DNA of 37,395 bases from Desulfobacterales bacterium (lineage in GTDB: Bacteria > Desulfobacterota > Desulfobulbia > Desulfobulbales > BM004): positions 1-37,395 of the forward strand of contig JAKITW010000019.1 in assembly GCA_021647905.1 (NCBI GenBank), in the 5' to 3' direction. Below, piece by piece: positions 25,054 through 32,870 of this stretch. Position 1 is the stretch's first letter; every line of letters starts with the position of its first letter. Below the pieces are notes generated by a model. It was not told the origin of the DNA and made no database searches. It saw nothing but the letters and a program-made list of their open reading frames with translations. The position numbers and the translations under genes were made by a program.

Positions 25054-27315
25054 TTAGGTTGACCGGGCTATCCGGGGTGTGGGCTGGCCCTGGCCGAAGA
25101 AGCGGACGAATTCCCGGGCCGGCAGCGGTTTGCCGAACAGGAAACCCTGGATATTGAAGCAGTCCTGTTTGTGGAGCAGGGCAAGCTGGGCCTCAAGTTC
25201 AACCCCCTCGGCCGTGGTATGGAGGTTCATGTTGCGGGCCAGGGCGATGATCGAGGAGACGATCACCGCATCGTTGGGATTGGTGTGAATCTGTTTGATA
25301 AAGGAGCGGTCGATCTTGAGCCTGGTGATGGGAAAGAGCCGCAGGTAGCTGAGCGAGGAGTAACCGGTGCCGAAATCGTCAATGGCGATCTGGATGCCCA
25401 TGTCCGCGATTTTGTTCAGGATGCGGATATTTTTCTCAACATCCTGAACAATGATGCTTTCGGTGAGTTCCAGTTCGAGAAACCGGGGGTCAAGACCGGA
25501 CCTGGCAAGGATATCGGTCACCAGCCCGTAAAAATCCCGCTGCCGGAACTGGCGGCCGGAGACGTTGACCGCCATGGTGATCGGCGGGAAGCCCTGTTCC
25601 TGCCAGGCCTTGTTCTGGGCGCAGGCCGTGCGCATCACCCATTCACCGATGGGCTCGATCAGGCCGGTCTCCTCGGCCAGCGGGATGAAGTTTCCCGGGG
25701 CGAGCAGGCCCTTTTCCGGATGATGCCAGCGGACCAGGGCCTCGGCGCCCATCAGGCGATTGGCCGCGGTGTCGAACTGGGGCTGATAGTAAAGGGTCAG
25801 TTCGTCCAACTCCAGGGCCTTGCGCAGTCCGTTCTCCAGCAGCAGGAATTCAAAGGCCCGGGTATTGGTGCCCGCGGTGTAGAACTGGTAATTGTTGCGG
25901 CCGGACTCCTTGGCCCGGAACATGGCCGAGTCAGCGCACTGCATCAGCCCGTCGCTGTCAACGCTGTCCTCGGGATAGAGGCTGATGCCGATGCTGGTGG
26001 AGACAACCAGTTCGAACTTTTCGATCAGAAACGGTTTGGCCAGGGCCGCCATGATGTTGCGGGTGACCACGGTCACATACTTGGAGTCCTTGATGTCGTC
26101 GAGAATTATGCCGAACTCGTCGCCGCTCAGCCGGGCCACGGTATCACTCCGGCGCAGGCAGCCCTGCAGCCGGCCGGCGATCTCCCGCAGTACCTTGTCG
26201 CCGGCCTCATGGCCCAGGGTCTCGTTGATCTTCTTGAATCGGTCCAGGTCGAGAAACAGGACCGCCACCAGGTTCTTGTGGCGCTGGGCCTTGGCCATCA
26301 GCATCTGCAGCCGGTCCTGAAACAGCATCCGGTTGGGAAGATTGGTGAGCGGGTCGTGCTGGGACAGGTAGTAGAGGCGCGATTCATCATTACGCAGTTC
26401 AGTCCTGGCCGTCTCGTCGGCCGACTGGTTCCGGAAGATCTCAAGGCACCCGCTCAGGGTGCCCTCTTCATTCCACAGGGGCGAGGCCTTGATCTCACAG
26501 ACATTTTCCTCGCCATTGTCACCGGGCCGGGTCTGGACGATTGTGACCGGCCGGCCGGTTTTTTTAACATCCTCCAGGGGGCACTGGTGCATGTTTTCGG
26601 AACAGGAGGCGCTGAAACGGGGAACGGTCTGATAACAGTACAGTTCCTCTTGCTCCAGGAGTTCGGCGGACAGAAGGTCCCGGGCCGCCTGGTTCATCAT
26701 CAGCACCTTTTTGTTCAGATCGATCAACTGGGCCGGCTCGATTAACCCGTCGATGATGGTCTGGAGAAAATGGTGGTCAAGGGGAGCGGTATTTTCTTCC
26801 GGCCCGGAGTTGTCAGCAGGCGTTGTCGCAAGGTCCGGACCGGTCTTTTTCTTCCCCTGCTTCTTTTCCTCTTCGTCAAGCCGGGCCTGATACCGTTGGG
26901 AGAGGCGAAGCAGCTCCGCCCGCTCCCTGGCCTTGTCAATGGCATGGAGCAAGAGCGCCGGGGAATCAGCAACGGATCTGGCAACCAGGTCCCAGGCCCC
27001 GAGACGCAGGGCCTGGAGCGCGTCGGCGATATGCTCCTGGTCGGACAGGACGAGCAGCGGCGTTTGCAACGAGTCGCGGGTAAGGGTCCGCACCATCTCC
27101 AGGGGATCGGCACCTGGAAGCTGCAGATCAAGGAGCACCAGGTCCGGTTTGTTCGTTTCCATGATCCCGGCATATTGGCTGCTGTTTTCAGCCTCAAGGA
27201 CAGAGAAGTTCCGGCTGACGAGAAGAGAGGTGATGGAGAGACGCGTTTTACCGGGGGCAACAACGGCCAGAACCGTGTAGCTGGAGCGGCAGGACGTCTG
27301 GGATGGATCTGTCAT
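25054..27315 (-). CDS. REC-PAS-GGDEF-EAL cyclic-di-GMP protein with degenerate receiver
   Basis: 753 residues. A receiver-like domain (1-~125) keeps the Asp (D63 in LLDLQLPG), but the usual acidic pair is replaced (VVAPGK) and the conserved Lys near the end is not seen (DLVARSV), so normal phosphorylation is doubtful. A charged linker and a PAS domain with several cysteines (CYQTVPRFSASCSENMHQC) follow. The GGDEF motif is SGDEF at 397-401; the EAL domain is well conserved (EAL 525-527, NVSGRQF, ELTES, IDDFGTGYSSL, KIDRSFI). The protein may make or degrade c-di-GMP; the intact EAL residues favour hydrolysis. It is cytoplasmic, with no membrane helix. It heads the operon with the small UGA gene and mtnA. 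Confidence 0.92.
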   Translation of the reverse strand: MTDPSQTSCRSSYTVLAVVAPGKTRLSITSLLVSRNFSVLEAENSSQYAGIMETNKPDLVLLDLQLPGADPLEMVRTLTRDSLQTPLLVLSDQEHIADALQALRLGAWDLVARSVADSPALLLHAIDKARERAELLRLSQRYQARLDEEEKKQGKKKTGPDLATTPADNSGPEENTAPLDHHFLQTIIDGLIEPAQLIDLNKKVLMMNQAARDLLSAELLEQEELYCYQTVPRFSASCSENMHQCPLEDVKKTGRPVTIVQTRPGDNGEENVCEIKASPLWNEEGTLSGCLEIFRNQSADETARTELRNDESRLYYLSQHDPLTNLPNRMLFQDRLQMLMAKAQRHKNLVAVLFLDLDRFKKINETLGHEAGDKVLREIAGRLQGCLRRSDTVARLSGDEFGIILDDIKDSKYVTVVTRNIMAALAKPFLIEKFELVVSTSIGISLYPEDSVDSDGLMQCADSAMFRAKESGRNNYQFYTAGTNTRAFEFLLLENGLRKALELDELTLYYQPQFDTAANRLMGAEALVRWHHPEKGLLAPGNFIPLAEETGLIEPIGEWVMRTACAQNKAWQEQGFPPITMAVNVSGRQFRQRDFYGLVTDILARSGLDPRFLELELTESIIVQDVEKNIRILNKIADMGIQIAIDDFGTGYSSLSYLRLFPITRLKIDRSFIKQIHTNPNDAVIVSSIIALARNMNLHTTAEGVELEAQLALLHKQDCFNIQGFLFGKPLPAREFVRFFGQGQPTPRIARST

Positions 27316-27469
27316 CGGGTAACTCTCACGGGTTGCGTACCAGACCGGAGTTATAAAGGGAAAGACCGCGGGTTGTCACGGGTGGTGCGGGCAAGCGCGG
27401 ACTCCGGGTGCCGTTCGTGAGTACTAGCGTCATGGGGTGTGTCCGGGCGATGCTGTTTTCCCAGGGGCA

Positions 27470-27498
27470 TTGACAGGGGAATAGGTTGATATCATAAC
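27470..27498 (+). promoter_or_regulatory. Putative promoter of the SF2 helicase gene
   Basis: TTGACA (27470-27475) and CATAAC (27493-27498) are 17 nt apart in the 247-268-bp divergent gap. The -35 box is perfect, the -10 weak. Nothing else in this gap (27316-27562) is recognisable. Confidence 0.4.
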
Positions 27499-27583
27499 CG
27501 GAAACAGGTACCTTTACCCTGATAAGTTATGCAATAAAAAAGGAAAAATTACAACGATTCTTTTGACGGCAGGCCGGCGGGGC

Positions 27584-28978
27584 ATGGAGAGACGAGCTGA
27601 AGGAGGCGATGGGGCGCCACTGATCCGGGATCGGACGCGACCGGTCCTGGTGGTCGGTTCCGACGGTTTTTTGCTGGGTGCCCCGGCCACCCTGGTTCAG
27701 CGGCTCAAGGAACTGCTCACCATTGACAACCCCAAGTATAAGGATGCCAGGAAGTACGCCCGCTGGGTGGGGAAAAATTTCAAGCGCAAACTATATTTCT
27801 ATGAACTGGAAAAGGAGGGGATCCGGTTCCCGCGTGGTTTTGCCAATCATGTGGTGGACCTCTGCCGCCGCCTGACCGGGCAGGGGCCGCGGATCGTCGA
27901 CCAGCGGCGGCTGCTGCCCGAGGTGGAGTTCAGTTTTCAGGGCCAACTGCGGCCCTATCAGGACGAGGCGGTCAAGGCGGTGATGGCGCGTCAGTTCGGG
28001 GTGCTGGTGGCCGGCACTGGTTCCGGCAAGACGGTGATGGCCCTGGCGGTGATCGCGGCCCGGCGGCAGCCGACCCTGATCCTGCTCCACAACAAGGAGT
28101 TATTGTACCAATGGCAGGCCCGGGTACGGCAGTTTCTTGATATCGAGCCCGGCCTGATCGGCGACGGCCATTATGATGTCCAGCCGGTGTCAATCGGTAT
28201 TGTCAACACGGTGCGCAAGCATCTTGATGAACTGCCAGGCTGTTTCGGCCAGCTCATCGTCGATGAGTGTCACCGGGTGCCGGCCAGCCTGTTCACCGGG
28301 GTGGTCACCGCCTTTGACTGTCAGTACTCCCTGGGGCTGTCCGCCACTGCCTTTCGCCGCGAGGACGGGATGACCCGCCTTATCTATCTCTTTATGGGCG
28401 AACGGGTCCACCAGGTCGATCCCCGGGAACTGGAGGCGGTGGGCGCCGTGCTCCGGCCCGAGTACATCCAGCATCCCACCGGGTTCCGCTATTCCTTTCG
28501 TGGTGATTACCAGGCCCTGATGACCGCCCTGACCGCGGACGAGGCCCGCAACCAACAGATCGCCGCTGACGTGGCCCGGGAGGTGGCCGCTGGCCAGGGG
28601 GTGGCGCTGGTGGTCAGTGACCGGGTGGCCCATTGTCAGTATCTGGCTGATCTGCTGGTCGAGCGCGGGATTAACGCAGTGGTGTTGACCGGCCGGCTCT
28701 CCGGCGAGGAGCGGGCCCGGATCGTCGAGGCGGTAAGGGGAAACAGGGTCCAGGTTCTGGTCTCCACCCTGCAGCTGGTGGGCGAGGGGTTTGACGTTGC
28801 CGGCCTGACCTCTCTCTTCCTGACCACGCCGATTAAGTTTACCGGCCGGCTGCAGCAGGTGATCGGCCGGATTCTCCGGCCGGCTACCGGTAAACAGCCC
28901 CGGGTGATCGATTACGTTGACGAGCAGGTCGGGGTGCTTCGCGCCTCAGCCCGGAACCGGCGGCTGATTTACAGTTAG
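27584..28978 (+). CDS. SF2 DEAD/DEAH-type DNA helicase (XPB/RadD-like)
   Basis: 464 residues. Helicase core: LRPYQDEAVKAV, Walker A GTGSGKT (144-150), DECH box, LSATAFRRED, VVLTGRLSGEER, VSTLQLVGEGFD and motif VI QVIGRILRP. The N-terminal ~110 residues (TIDNPKYKDARKYARWVGKN...) resemble the damage-recognition-like lead found in bacterial XPB-type and phage helicases. Its expected role is in DNA unwinding or repair; the substrate is unknown. The start is uncertain: ATG at 27584, or a TTG at 27563. A heptamer array begins 5 bp after the stop. Confidence 0.85.
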   Translation: MERRAEGGDGAPLIRDRTRPVLVVGSDGFLLGAPATLVQRLKELLTIDNPKYKDARKYARWVGKNFKRKLYFYELEKEGIRFPRGFANHVVDLCRRLTGQGPRIVDQRRLLPEVEFSFQGQLRPYQDEAVKAVMARQFGVLVAGTGSGKTVMALAVIAARRQPTLILLHNKELLYQWQARVRQFLDIEPGLIGDGHYDVQPVSIGIVNTVRKHLDELPGCFGQLIVDECHRVPASLFTGVVTAFDCQYSLGLSATAFRREDGMTRLIYLFMGERVHQVDPRELEAVGAVLRPEYIQHPTGFRYSFRGDYQALMTALTADEARNQQIAADVAREVAAGQGVALVVSDRVAHCQYLADLLVERGINAVVLTGRLSGEERARIVEAVRGNRVQVLVSTLQLVGEGFDVAGLTSLFLTTPIKFTGRLQQVIGRILRPATGKQPRVIDYVDEQVGVLRASARNRRLIYS

Positions 28979-28983
28979 GGCCC

Positions 28984-29018
28984 AAAAGACGGAGGACAGT
29001 GGACGGTGGGCAGAGGAC
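28984..29018. repeat. Heptamer array (AGAGGAC type), 5 units
   Basis: Units are AAAAGAC, GGAGGAC, AGTGGAC, GGTGGGC and AGAGGAC. The array lies directly between the helicase stop and the 73-bp repeat. Confidence 0.6.
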
Positions 29019-29091
29019 CCGCCTGCGCCATCCTCCTTCGCCTGAAGGCTACGGCGGATAAAAGGCTTCGGCGTGGCACGCAGTGGACGGT
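29019..29091. repeat. 73-bp palindromic repeat, copy 1
   Basis: This copy differs from 30616-30688 at two positions that I can see. It contains the hairpin GCCTTC-GCCT-GAAGGC type core (here CCTTC-GCCT-GAAGG) and a GGCTTCGGCGTGGC tail. It resembles REP-like palindromes. Both copies are in direct orientation and flank the dynamin-like gene. Confidence 0.85.
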
Positions 29092-29137
29092 GAAAAAATA
29101 TGTGGCTGTAATCATGGCCCGGAATATAATATTTTTT

Positions 29138-29179
29138 TGACCCCTGACCCCTGACCCCTGACCCCTGACCCCTGACCCG
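29138..29179. repeat. Heptamer array (TGACCCC), 6 units
   Basis: Five perfect TGACCCC units and one TGACCCG lie 28 bp upstream of the dynamin-like gene start. A T tract precedes them. Confidence 0.9.
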
Positions 29180-29207
29180 TACCCTTTAATACGAGGATAA
29201 CGAGATA

Positions 29208-30596
29208 ATGAATCTGAAAGAATTCTTTTTTGGCAGGAACAAGACCGCCGAAGCGGTGATCCGTGATGTGGACAAGATCCTCAGGCGGAAGATGTCTCCT
29301 GTTTTCAAGCAGTACGGGGTGGAGGCGGAGACCTTTATGACCCCGCTCAAGTGGCAGCCGCTGGTGCTGGTGATCGGCAACTACTCCTCCGGCAAGTCCA
29401 CCCTGATCAATGAACTGCTCGGCAAGCAGGTCCAGCGCACCGGCCAGGCGCCCACGGACGACTGCTTCACCATTCTCACCGGACTTGGTCCCAACCAGGA
29501 AGAGTCGCCCGAGGTGCCTGGTTCCACCTTGGTCAATGATGAACAACTGCCATTTGCCTCGCTGCGGCAGTACGGCGAGAGTCTGCTTGCCCACCTGCGG
29601 CTCAAGCGGGTCGATGCCCCGATCTTGAAGGACCTGGCGATCATCGATACCCCGGGAATGCTCGATTCGGTTACTGAAAAGGACCGGGGCTACGACTACC
29701 TCGGCGTGGTGCGCGAACTGGCCCGCCTGGCCGACGTGATTCTATTGATGTTCGATCCCCACAAGGCCGGGACGATCAAGGAGACCTACCGGGCGATCCG
29801 CTCCACCCTGCCGGAGGCGGCCGGTGAAGACCGGGTGCTCTACGTGCTCAACCGGATCGACGAGTGCGATAACATCGCCGACCTGGTCCATTCCTACGGC
29901 ACCCTGTGCTGGAACCTGTCCCAGATGACCGGCCGCAAGGACCAGCCCCGGATATACCTGACCTATGCCGAGGGCGGTTCAGCAGTGAACCACGGGGTCT
30001 CGGTATGGGCCGCTGAACGGGAAAAGCTGAAGCAGGCGGTGAAAACAGCGCCGCAGATGCGCCTCAATCATATTCTCAACGAGGTGGACCGGGGGGGCAG
30101 GGAGTTTTCCCTGATGGTGGAGGCCATGGCAAACTTTAAAAAGGGGTTTTCCCGCCGCCTGGGCCAGGTCACCCTGACCGGGATCATTGCCTCGCTCCTG
30201 GCCTTCCTGTTCGGCGACATGGCGGTGAGCATGTTGACCGGCGTGCCGGATATTTTTTTGATCAAGGCGGTGGTGACCGGCAAGTTTGCCCCCAGCCACC
30301 TGGTCTGGCCCCTGACCGGGGTCTTTCTCGTACTGGGCCTGGTGTCGATTGTCCTGCACCGGTGGCTTTTTCCCGGGTATGTGAAAAGGGTGCTGGCGGA
30401 TATCGACTGCCTGCTCCCCCTGGAAACCGCCTATAAAAAAGACCTGTGGCAGCGGATCCGCAACCGGGTGGAGGAACTTGTCCGCAGCCATCCCTGGAAG
30501 CAGGCCCGGATCGGGCATGAACGTAATCTGCAACGGGTCGAACAGTTCCTGGAACACGATCTGCCGCTTCTCTATGACCGGATCATGAAAGGATAG
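29208..30596 (+). CDS. EHD/dynamin-like membrane GTPase
   Basis: 462 residues. GTPase motifs: G1 GNYSSGKST (from 57), an APTDD switch like that of EHD proteins, G3 DTPG and G4 NRID. Two hydrophobic segments follow at about 315-345 and 365-390 (LTGIIASLLAFLF and LTGVFLVLGLVSIVL), then a helical tail. The pattern fits bacterial dynamin-like proteins that remodel or guard the inner membrane. A GAGGATAACGAG ribosome region precedes the ATG. No second dynamin partner is adjacent. The gene is framed by two 73-bp direct repeats and heptamer arrays. Confidence 0.85.
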   Translation: MNLKEFFFGRNKTAEAVIRDVDKILRRKMSPVFKQYGVEAETFMTPLKWQPLVLVIGNYSSGKSTLINELLGKQVQRTGQAPTDDCFTILTGLGPNQEESPEVPGSTLVNDEQLPFASLRQYGESLLAHLRLKRVDAPILKDLAIIDTPGMLDSVTEKDRGYDYLGVVRELARLADVILLMFDPHKAGTIKETYRAIRSTLPEAAGEDRVLYVLNRIDECDNIADLVHSYGTLCWNLSQMTGRKDQPRIYLTYAEGGSAVNHGVSVWAAEREKLKQAVKTAPQMRLNHILNEVDRGGREFSLMVEAMANFKKGFSRRLGQVTLTGIIASLLAFLFGDMAVSMLTGVPDIFLIKAVVTGKFAPSHLVWPLTGVFLVLGLVSIVLHRWLFPGYVKRVLADIDCLLPLETAYKKDLWQRIRNRVEELVRSHPWKQARIGHERNLQRVEQFLEHDLPLLYDRIMKG

Positions 30597-30615
30597 ATGA
30601 CAGAGGACAGTGGAC
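30595..30615. repeat. Heptamer array (AGAGGAC type), 3 units
   Basis: AGATGAC, AGAGGAC and AGTGGAC, in register. The array begins within the stop codon of the dynamin-like gene and leads into the second 73-bp repeat. Confidence 0.6.
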
Positions 30616-30688
30616 CCGCCTTCGCCATCCGCCTTCGCCTGAAGGCTACGGCGGATAAAAGGCTTCGGCGTGGCACGCAGTGGACGGT
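30616..30688. repeat. 73-bp palindromic repeat, copy 2
   Basis: Direct copy of 29019-29091. The core hairpin is GCCTTC-GCCT-GAAGGC inside a TCCGCC/GGCGGA stem. Confidence 0.85.
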
Positions 30689-30689
30689 A

Positions 30690-30710
30690 AACCAAGAACC
30701 AAGAACCAAG
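30690..30710. repeat. Heptamer array (AACCAAG), 3 units
   Basis: Three perfect AACCAAG units follow the 73-bp repeat directly. A related type (CAAGCAC/CAGGAAC) occurs before mutS. Confidence 0.75.
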
Positions 30711-30735
30711 AACGGAAGCTGGAAAAAACCGTGGG

Positions 30736-31012
30736 CGTAAGGTTTCGGTAAACCCCGTACGTTTGAGATTGGACCGGGAAAGGGGTTTTCTTATACCGAA
30801 CGGTGTAGCGGACCCTGAGCCGCAGCCGTGATGGCAAAAGCGGAAATTGAAACAACTTCCGCATGATATGCTTATGGCTTTCGAGTCGCCGTTGCGGCGA
30901 AGCGAGTTCCTGTTTGATAGCCTGTTTATGAACAGCCGGCCCTTCTCAATGGAGCGGCCGTTGGTAGAAGAAGACCCCTTTCCCGATAGGAGGGGGTTTA
31001 CTGAATGTTTAC
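30736..31012 (+). repeat. ~277-bp dispersed repeat, full copy
   Basis: The left part matches 37244-37395 (about ten differences in 152 bp) and the right part matches 1-117. The ends are imperfect inverted repeats: both read TTC(G/A)GTAAACCCC inward, then GGGAAAGGGGT(T/C)TTCTT. Each end can fold by itself as AAACCCC...GGGGTTT. Internal hairpins include GCGGAA...TTCCGC and TCGCC...GGCGA. No convincing coding frame is shared between copies; the two differences between copy 1 and this copy change the encoded residues. It sits 50 bp past the end of epmA. Confidence 0.9.
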
Positions 31013-31062
31013 CCGTGGGCAGTGATCGTGGCCCGGATATCATATTTTCAGTACTCGGATTT

Positions 31063-31986
31063 TTATAATTCCTCCGGCACAAAGGTAACCACATCATCGA
31101 TCCGGCCGGTGTCTAAGAGGAGCATGAGCAGCCGGTCCACCCCCAGGGCGATGCCAGCGGACTCGGGCATGTCTTGCAAGGCAACGAGAAATCGTTCCGG
31201 CATGGGCCCGGGTTCCCGGCCCTGTGCCCTGATTTTTTCCCGCTCCAGTTCAAAGCGGCGTCGTTGTTCGCCGGGATCGGTCAGTTCGGAGAACCCATTG
31301 GCCAACTCCAATCCGTTGATATAAAGCTCGAACCGTTCGGCAACCCCTGGATCGCTCGATTTCAGCCGGGCCAGGGATCCGAGTTCCGCCGGGTAGTCGT
31401 GGAGCAGGCAGGGCCGGCCATGGCCCAGCCGGGGTTCGATCTCCTGGCAGAGAATTTCATCGAACCGGTCGCTTGCCAGGGCCTCGACCGGGGCGGAGGT
31501 GGTGTATCGGGCAAAGGCCCGGGCCACGGTGAGCCGTTCCCAGGGCGGGCTCAGCTCGATTCGTTGGCCGCCGACCAGCAGGGCCGAGCCCCGGCCCGTT
31601 ATCCCGGGAAAGGAAGCGCATTCCCGGGCCAGGAAATTTAACAAAGATTCGCAGTCAGCCATCAGGTCCTGATAACTGCTTTCACTCCGGTACCACTCCA
31701 GCATGGTGAACTCTTCAAGGTGACGCTCTCCCCTTTCGCCTTGGCGGAAGCATCCGCAGATCTGGAATATCCTCGGGCAGCCGCCGGCCAGCAGCTGTTT
31801 CATGTAAAGTTCGGGCGAGGTCTGCAGGTACCAGGAGCCGGCCGGTATCGGTTCGATGCAGGCCTCGGGCGCCGGGGCCGGGGTCCGCGCCGGGGTGTCC
31901 ACCTCCAGGAAATCCCGGTCAAGAAAAAAACAGCGGATCGCCCGGATAAGGGCGGCCCGCCGCTGCAGTGTCTGAAAAGTAAGCAT
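31063..31986 (-). CDS. epmA: EF-P (R)-beta-lysine ligase
   Basis: 307 residues, a class II lysyl-tRNA-synthetase core without the anticodon domain, as in EpmA/GenX/PoxA. Motifs: FLEVDTPARTPAPAPE, LQTSPELYMKQLLAGG, RIFQICGCFRQGERGERHLEEFTMLEWYR, and the C-terminal GIALGVDRLLMLL. It attaches beta-lysine to a lysine of elongation factor P, which eases translation of polyproline stretches. The target gene efp lies 85 bp upstream on the same strand. The aminomutase partner epmB is not in the window. There is no clear ribosome site; the ATG at 31986 gives the usual family start. Confidence 0.92.
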   Translation of the reverse strand: MLTFQTLQRRAALIRAIRCFFLDRDFLEVDTPARTPAPAPEACIEPIPAGSWYLQTSPELYMKQLLAGGCPRIFQICGCFRQGERGERHLEEFTMLEWYRSESSYQDLMADCESLLNFLARECASFPGITGRGSALLVGGQRIELSPPWERLTVARAFARYTTSAPVEALASDRFDEILCQEIEPRLGHGRPCLLHDYPAELGSLARLKSSDPGVAERFELYINGLELANGFSELTDPGEQRRRFELEREKIRAQGREPGPMPERFLVALQDMPESAGIALGVDRLLMLLLDTGRIDDVVTFVPEEL

Positions 31987-32071
31987 CGGAGAAACAGGTA
32001 GGACCGAAGCGGTCCAGTCTATTTTTTGTAACCGTCCACCAGGGGCAGTTCCCCGGGCCCCCTGTGTTTTT

Positions 32072-32635
32072 CTATTTTTTTACCCGGGTCATATAGGAGC
32101 CGGTCCGGGTATCGATCTGAATCATTTCGCCCTCTTCAATGAACGGCGGCACCTGGAGGACATGGCCGGTCTCCACGGTTACCGGTTTGGTGTCGCTGCC
32201 CGAGGTGTCGCCCTTGACCCAGGGATCGGCCCTGATCACGGTGAGGTTGACGAAGTTGGGCAGGGTGACGCCGATCGGCCGTTCGTTGAAAAGCAGCACC
32301 TGCACCTCCATGTTGTCGATCAGGAAGTTGACGCTATCACCCATCTGTTCAGCGCTGATGGCCAGCTGTTCGTAATTGGCGAGATCCATGAAGTGGAATT
32401 CGTCGCCCTGGGAGTAGAGGAACTGCATGTTCCGCTCGGCCAGGTCCGGCTTGTCGAATTTGTCGTTGGAACGGAAGGTGCGCTCGAACTGGTTGCCGTT
32501 GAGCATATTGCGCAGCTTGGTCCGGTACAGGGCCTGTCCCTTGCCCGGCTTGGCAAATTGGAAATCGATGACCAGGTAGGGGTCGCCGTCGATCTCTATT
32601 TTTAAACCCTTGCGTAAATCAGATGCAGTGTACAT
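32072..32635 (-). CDS. efp: Elongation factor P
   Basis: 187 residues, full length, three-domain EF-P. It binds between the ribosomal P and E sites and promotes peptide bonds at polyproline. The modification site is K32 in KPGKGQA, equivalent to K34 of E. coli, in accord with the adjacent epmA. The C-terminal signature DTRTGSYMTRV is typical. The ATG has an AAGGAG site 10 nt upstream and a promoter about 70 nt upstream. Confidence 0.97.
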   Translation of the reverse strand: MYTASDLRKGLKIEIDGDPYLVIDFQFAKPGKGQALYRTKLRNMLNGNQFERTFRSNDKFDKPDLAERNMQFLYSQGDEFHFMDLANYEQLAISAEQMGDSVNFLIDNMEVQVLLFNERPIGVTLPNFVNLTVIRADPWVKGDTSGSDTKPVTVETGHVLQVPPFIEEGEMIQIDTRTGSYMTRVKK

Positions 32636-32707
32636 GGTGAAATATCTCCTTCAATTATATAAGCGCGGCCCGTGGTCCGGCCCGGGATTATGGTGAACAG
32701 GGCGCTC

Positions 32708-32737
32708 ACTATACTGTTTCTTTGCGGATTTTAGCAA
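32708..32737 (-). promoter_or_regulatory. Sigma-70 promoter for efp-epmA
   Basis: On the minus strand TTGCTA (32737-32732) and TATAGT (32713-32708) are 18 nt apart. The efp start is about 72 nt downstream. Confidence 0.5.
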
Positions 32738-32785
32738 CTGTTTCAAGGAGGCAACCCCGGGTTCAGGGCCTGGTCCAAGCTTTTT

Positions 32786-32814
32786 TTGAAGTTTCGTTGT
32801 CAGTGGGGTATAGA
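32786..32814 (+). promoter_or_regulatory. Sigma-70 promoter for the DUF4139 gene
   Basis: TTGAAG (32786-32791) and TATAGA (32809-32814) are 17 nt apart, 56 nt before the start codon. It diverges from the efp promoter. Confidence 0.55.
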
Positions 32815-32820
32815 ATATGG

Positions 32821-32841
32821 GCGCAAGGCGCAAGGCTTAAG
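32821..32841. repeat. Heptamer array (GCGCAAG type), 3 units
   Basis: GCGCAAG, GCGCAAG and GCTTAAG lie at the expected transcript start of the DUF4139 gene. The same unit type is at 11850-11870. Confidence 0.6.
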
Positions 32842-32870
32842 GACAAAAGATTCTGACAAGGAGATGGACG

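Noticed and set aside
30847-31068. Protein-coding gene inside the full dispersed repeat
   Set aside because: The frame runs past the repeat boundary into unique sequence, and the differences between copies alter residues freely.
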